In this document: one piece after another, positions 5,207 through 5,365 of the stretch
How positions within the stretch are numbered: the stretch's first letter is position 1
Layout of the letters: each line of letters opens with the position of its first letter
Assembly: GCA_964640935.1 (NCBI GenBank)
Contig: CAZXIY010000075.1
Coordinates: forward strand, 1 to 5,365
DNA: 5,365 nucleotides
Direction: 5' to 3'
DNA from: CAZXIY01 sp964640935
GTDB taxonomy: Archaea; Thermoplasmatota; Thermoplasmata; Methanomassiliicoccales; Methanomethylophilaceae
Notes under the pieces: model-generated
Database searches by the model: none
Told to the model about the DNA's origin: nothing
The model's input: only the letters and a program-made list of their open reading frames with translations
Made by a program: the position numbers and the translations under genes

Positions 5207-5365
5207 ATGAAGTGCGATTCCAAATATAATCATAAAAAGAGCGGTAAAAGGGCCCTGACATGCCTATTGTCATGTCTGGCGGTCCTATCGCTTATGACGG
5301 TCGTATTGATCGTGGTCGACGTTTCGGACGACACGACCGGATCTGCAGGATATTCGTTCAGTGAA
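5207..5365 (+). CDS. N-terminus of a signal-anchored, probably exported protein (partial)
   Basis: The first 53 codons are open to the window edge. The product begins with a basic stretch (KCDSKYNHKKSGKR, 2-15). A hydrophobic segment follows at about 16-37 (LTCLLSCLAVLSLM...VVLIVV), and then a polar, acidic and Thr/Ser/Gly-rich sequence (DVSDDTTGSAGYSFSE). This is the classic order of a Sec signal peptide or N-terminal anchor leading into an extracytoplasmic domain. No clear Ala-X-Ala cleavage site is seen, so it may stay membrane-anchored. Cys19 and Cys23 lie inside the hydrophobic core and do not form a normal lipobox. Large surface or adhesin-like proteins of gut archaea often start this way, but the family cannot be told from this fragment. 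It has its own TATA-like element and binding site, so it is probably a separate transcript from the antiporter pair. Confidence 0.6.
   Translation, partial: MKCDSKYNHKKSGKRALTCLLSCLAVLSLMTVVLIVVDVSDDTTGSAGYSFSE

Overview
The window carries three full-length conserved genes, one small unrecognised gene and the first 53 codons of a fifth gene that runs off the right edge. Base composition is intermediate, the coding is dense, and ATA (Ile) and AGA/AGG (Arg) codons are common. The best promoter-like element is an archaeal-type TATA box (TTTATATA) about 54-61 bases upstream of the htpG start codon. Translation signals look like GAGGTG/GGTG-type Shine-Dalgarno sites. All four complete genes stop with TGA and none with TAG. 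Together these suggest a moderately GC-rich archaeon, most likely a Methanomassiliicoccales-type methanogen, in which TAG is rare because it can encode pyrrolysine. This assignment is an inference: no ribosomal or methanogenesis gene is present to settle it, and the gene families found also occur in bacteria.

Layout: bases 1-122 hold no gene I can support. A polytopic membrane acyltransferase-3 family protein (123-1205, +, TTG start) converges on htpG, the Hsp90 chaperone (1258-3162, -). The 52-bp gap between them holds a near-perfect 25-base palindrome, next to a second inverted repeat that spans the acyltransferase stop codon. htpG diverges from a MATE-family multidrug/Na+ or H+ antiporter (3332-4714, +) across a 169-bp AT-rich spacer that may act as a two-way promoter. 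The antiporter overlaps a small single-pass membrane protein by the ATGA junction (4711-5016, +). After 190 bp with a TATA-like element and a G-rich ribosome binding site, a signal-anchored, probably surface-exposed protein begins at 5207.

How the genes relate: only the antiporter and the small membrane protein look like an operon, so the small protein is a candidate partner of the transporter. The acyltransferase and htpG are each probably expressed alone. Acyltransferase (envelope modification), efflux pump, small membrane protein and exported protein share a cell-envelope theme, with the stress chaperone in between. I see no CRISPR array, RNA gene, insertion sequence or clear phage element. 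The points most worth checking are Hsp90 in an apparently archaeal genome, the transporter-coupled small membrane protein, the Asp-to-Glu change in the antiporter's cation site, and the tandem hairpins between the converging genes.
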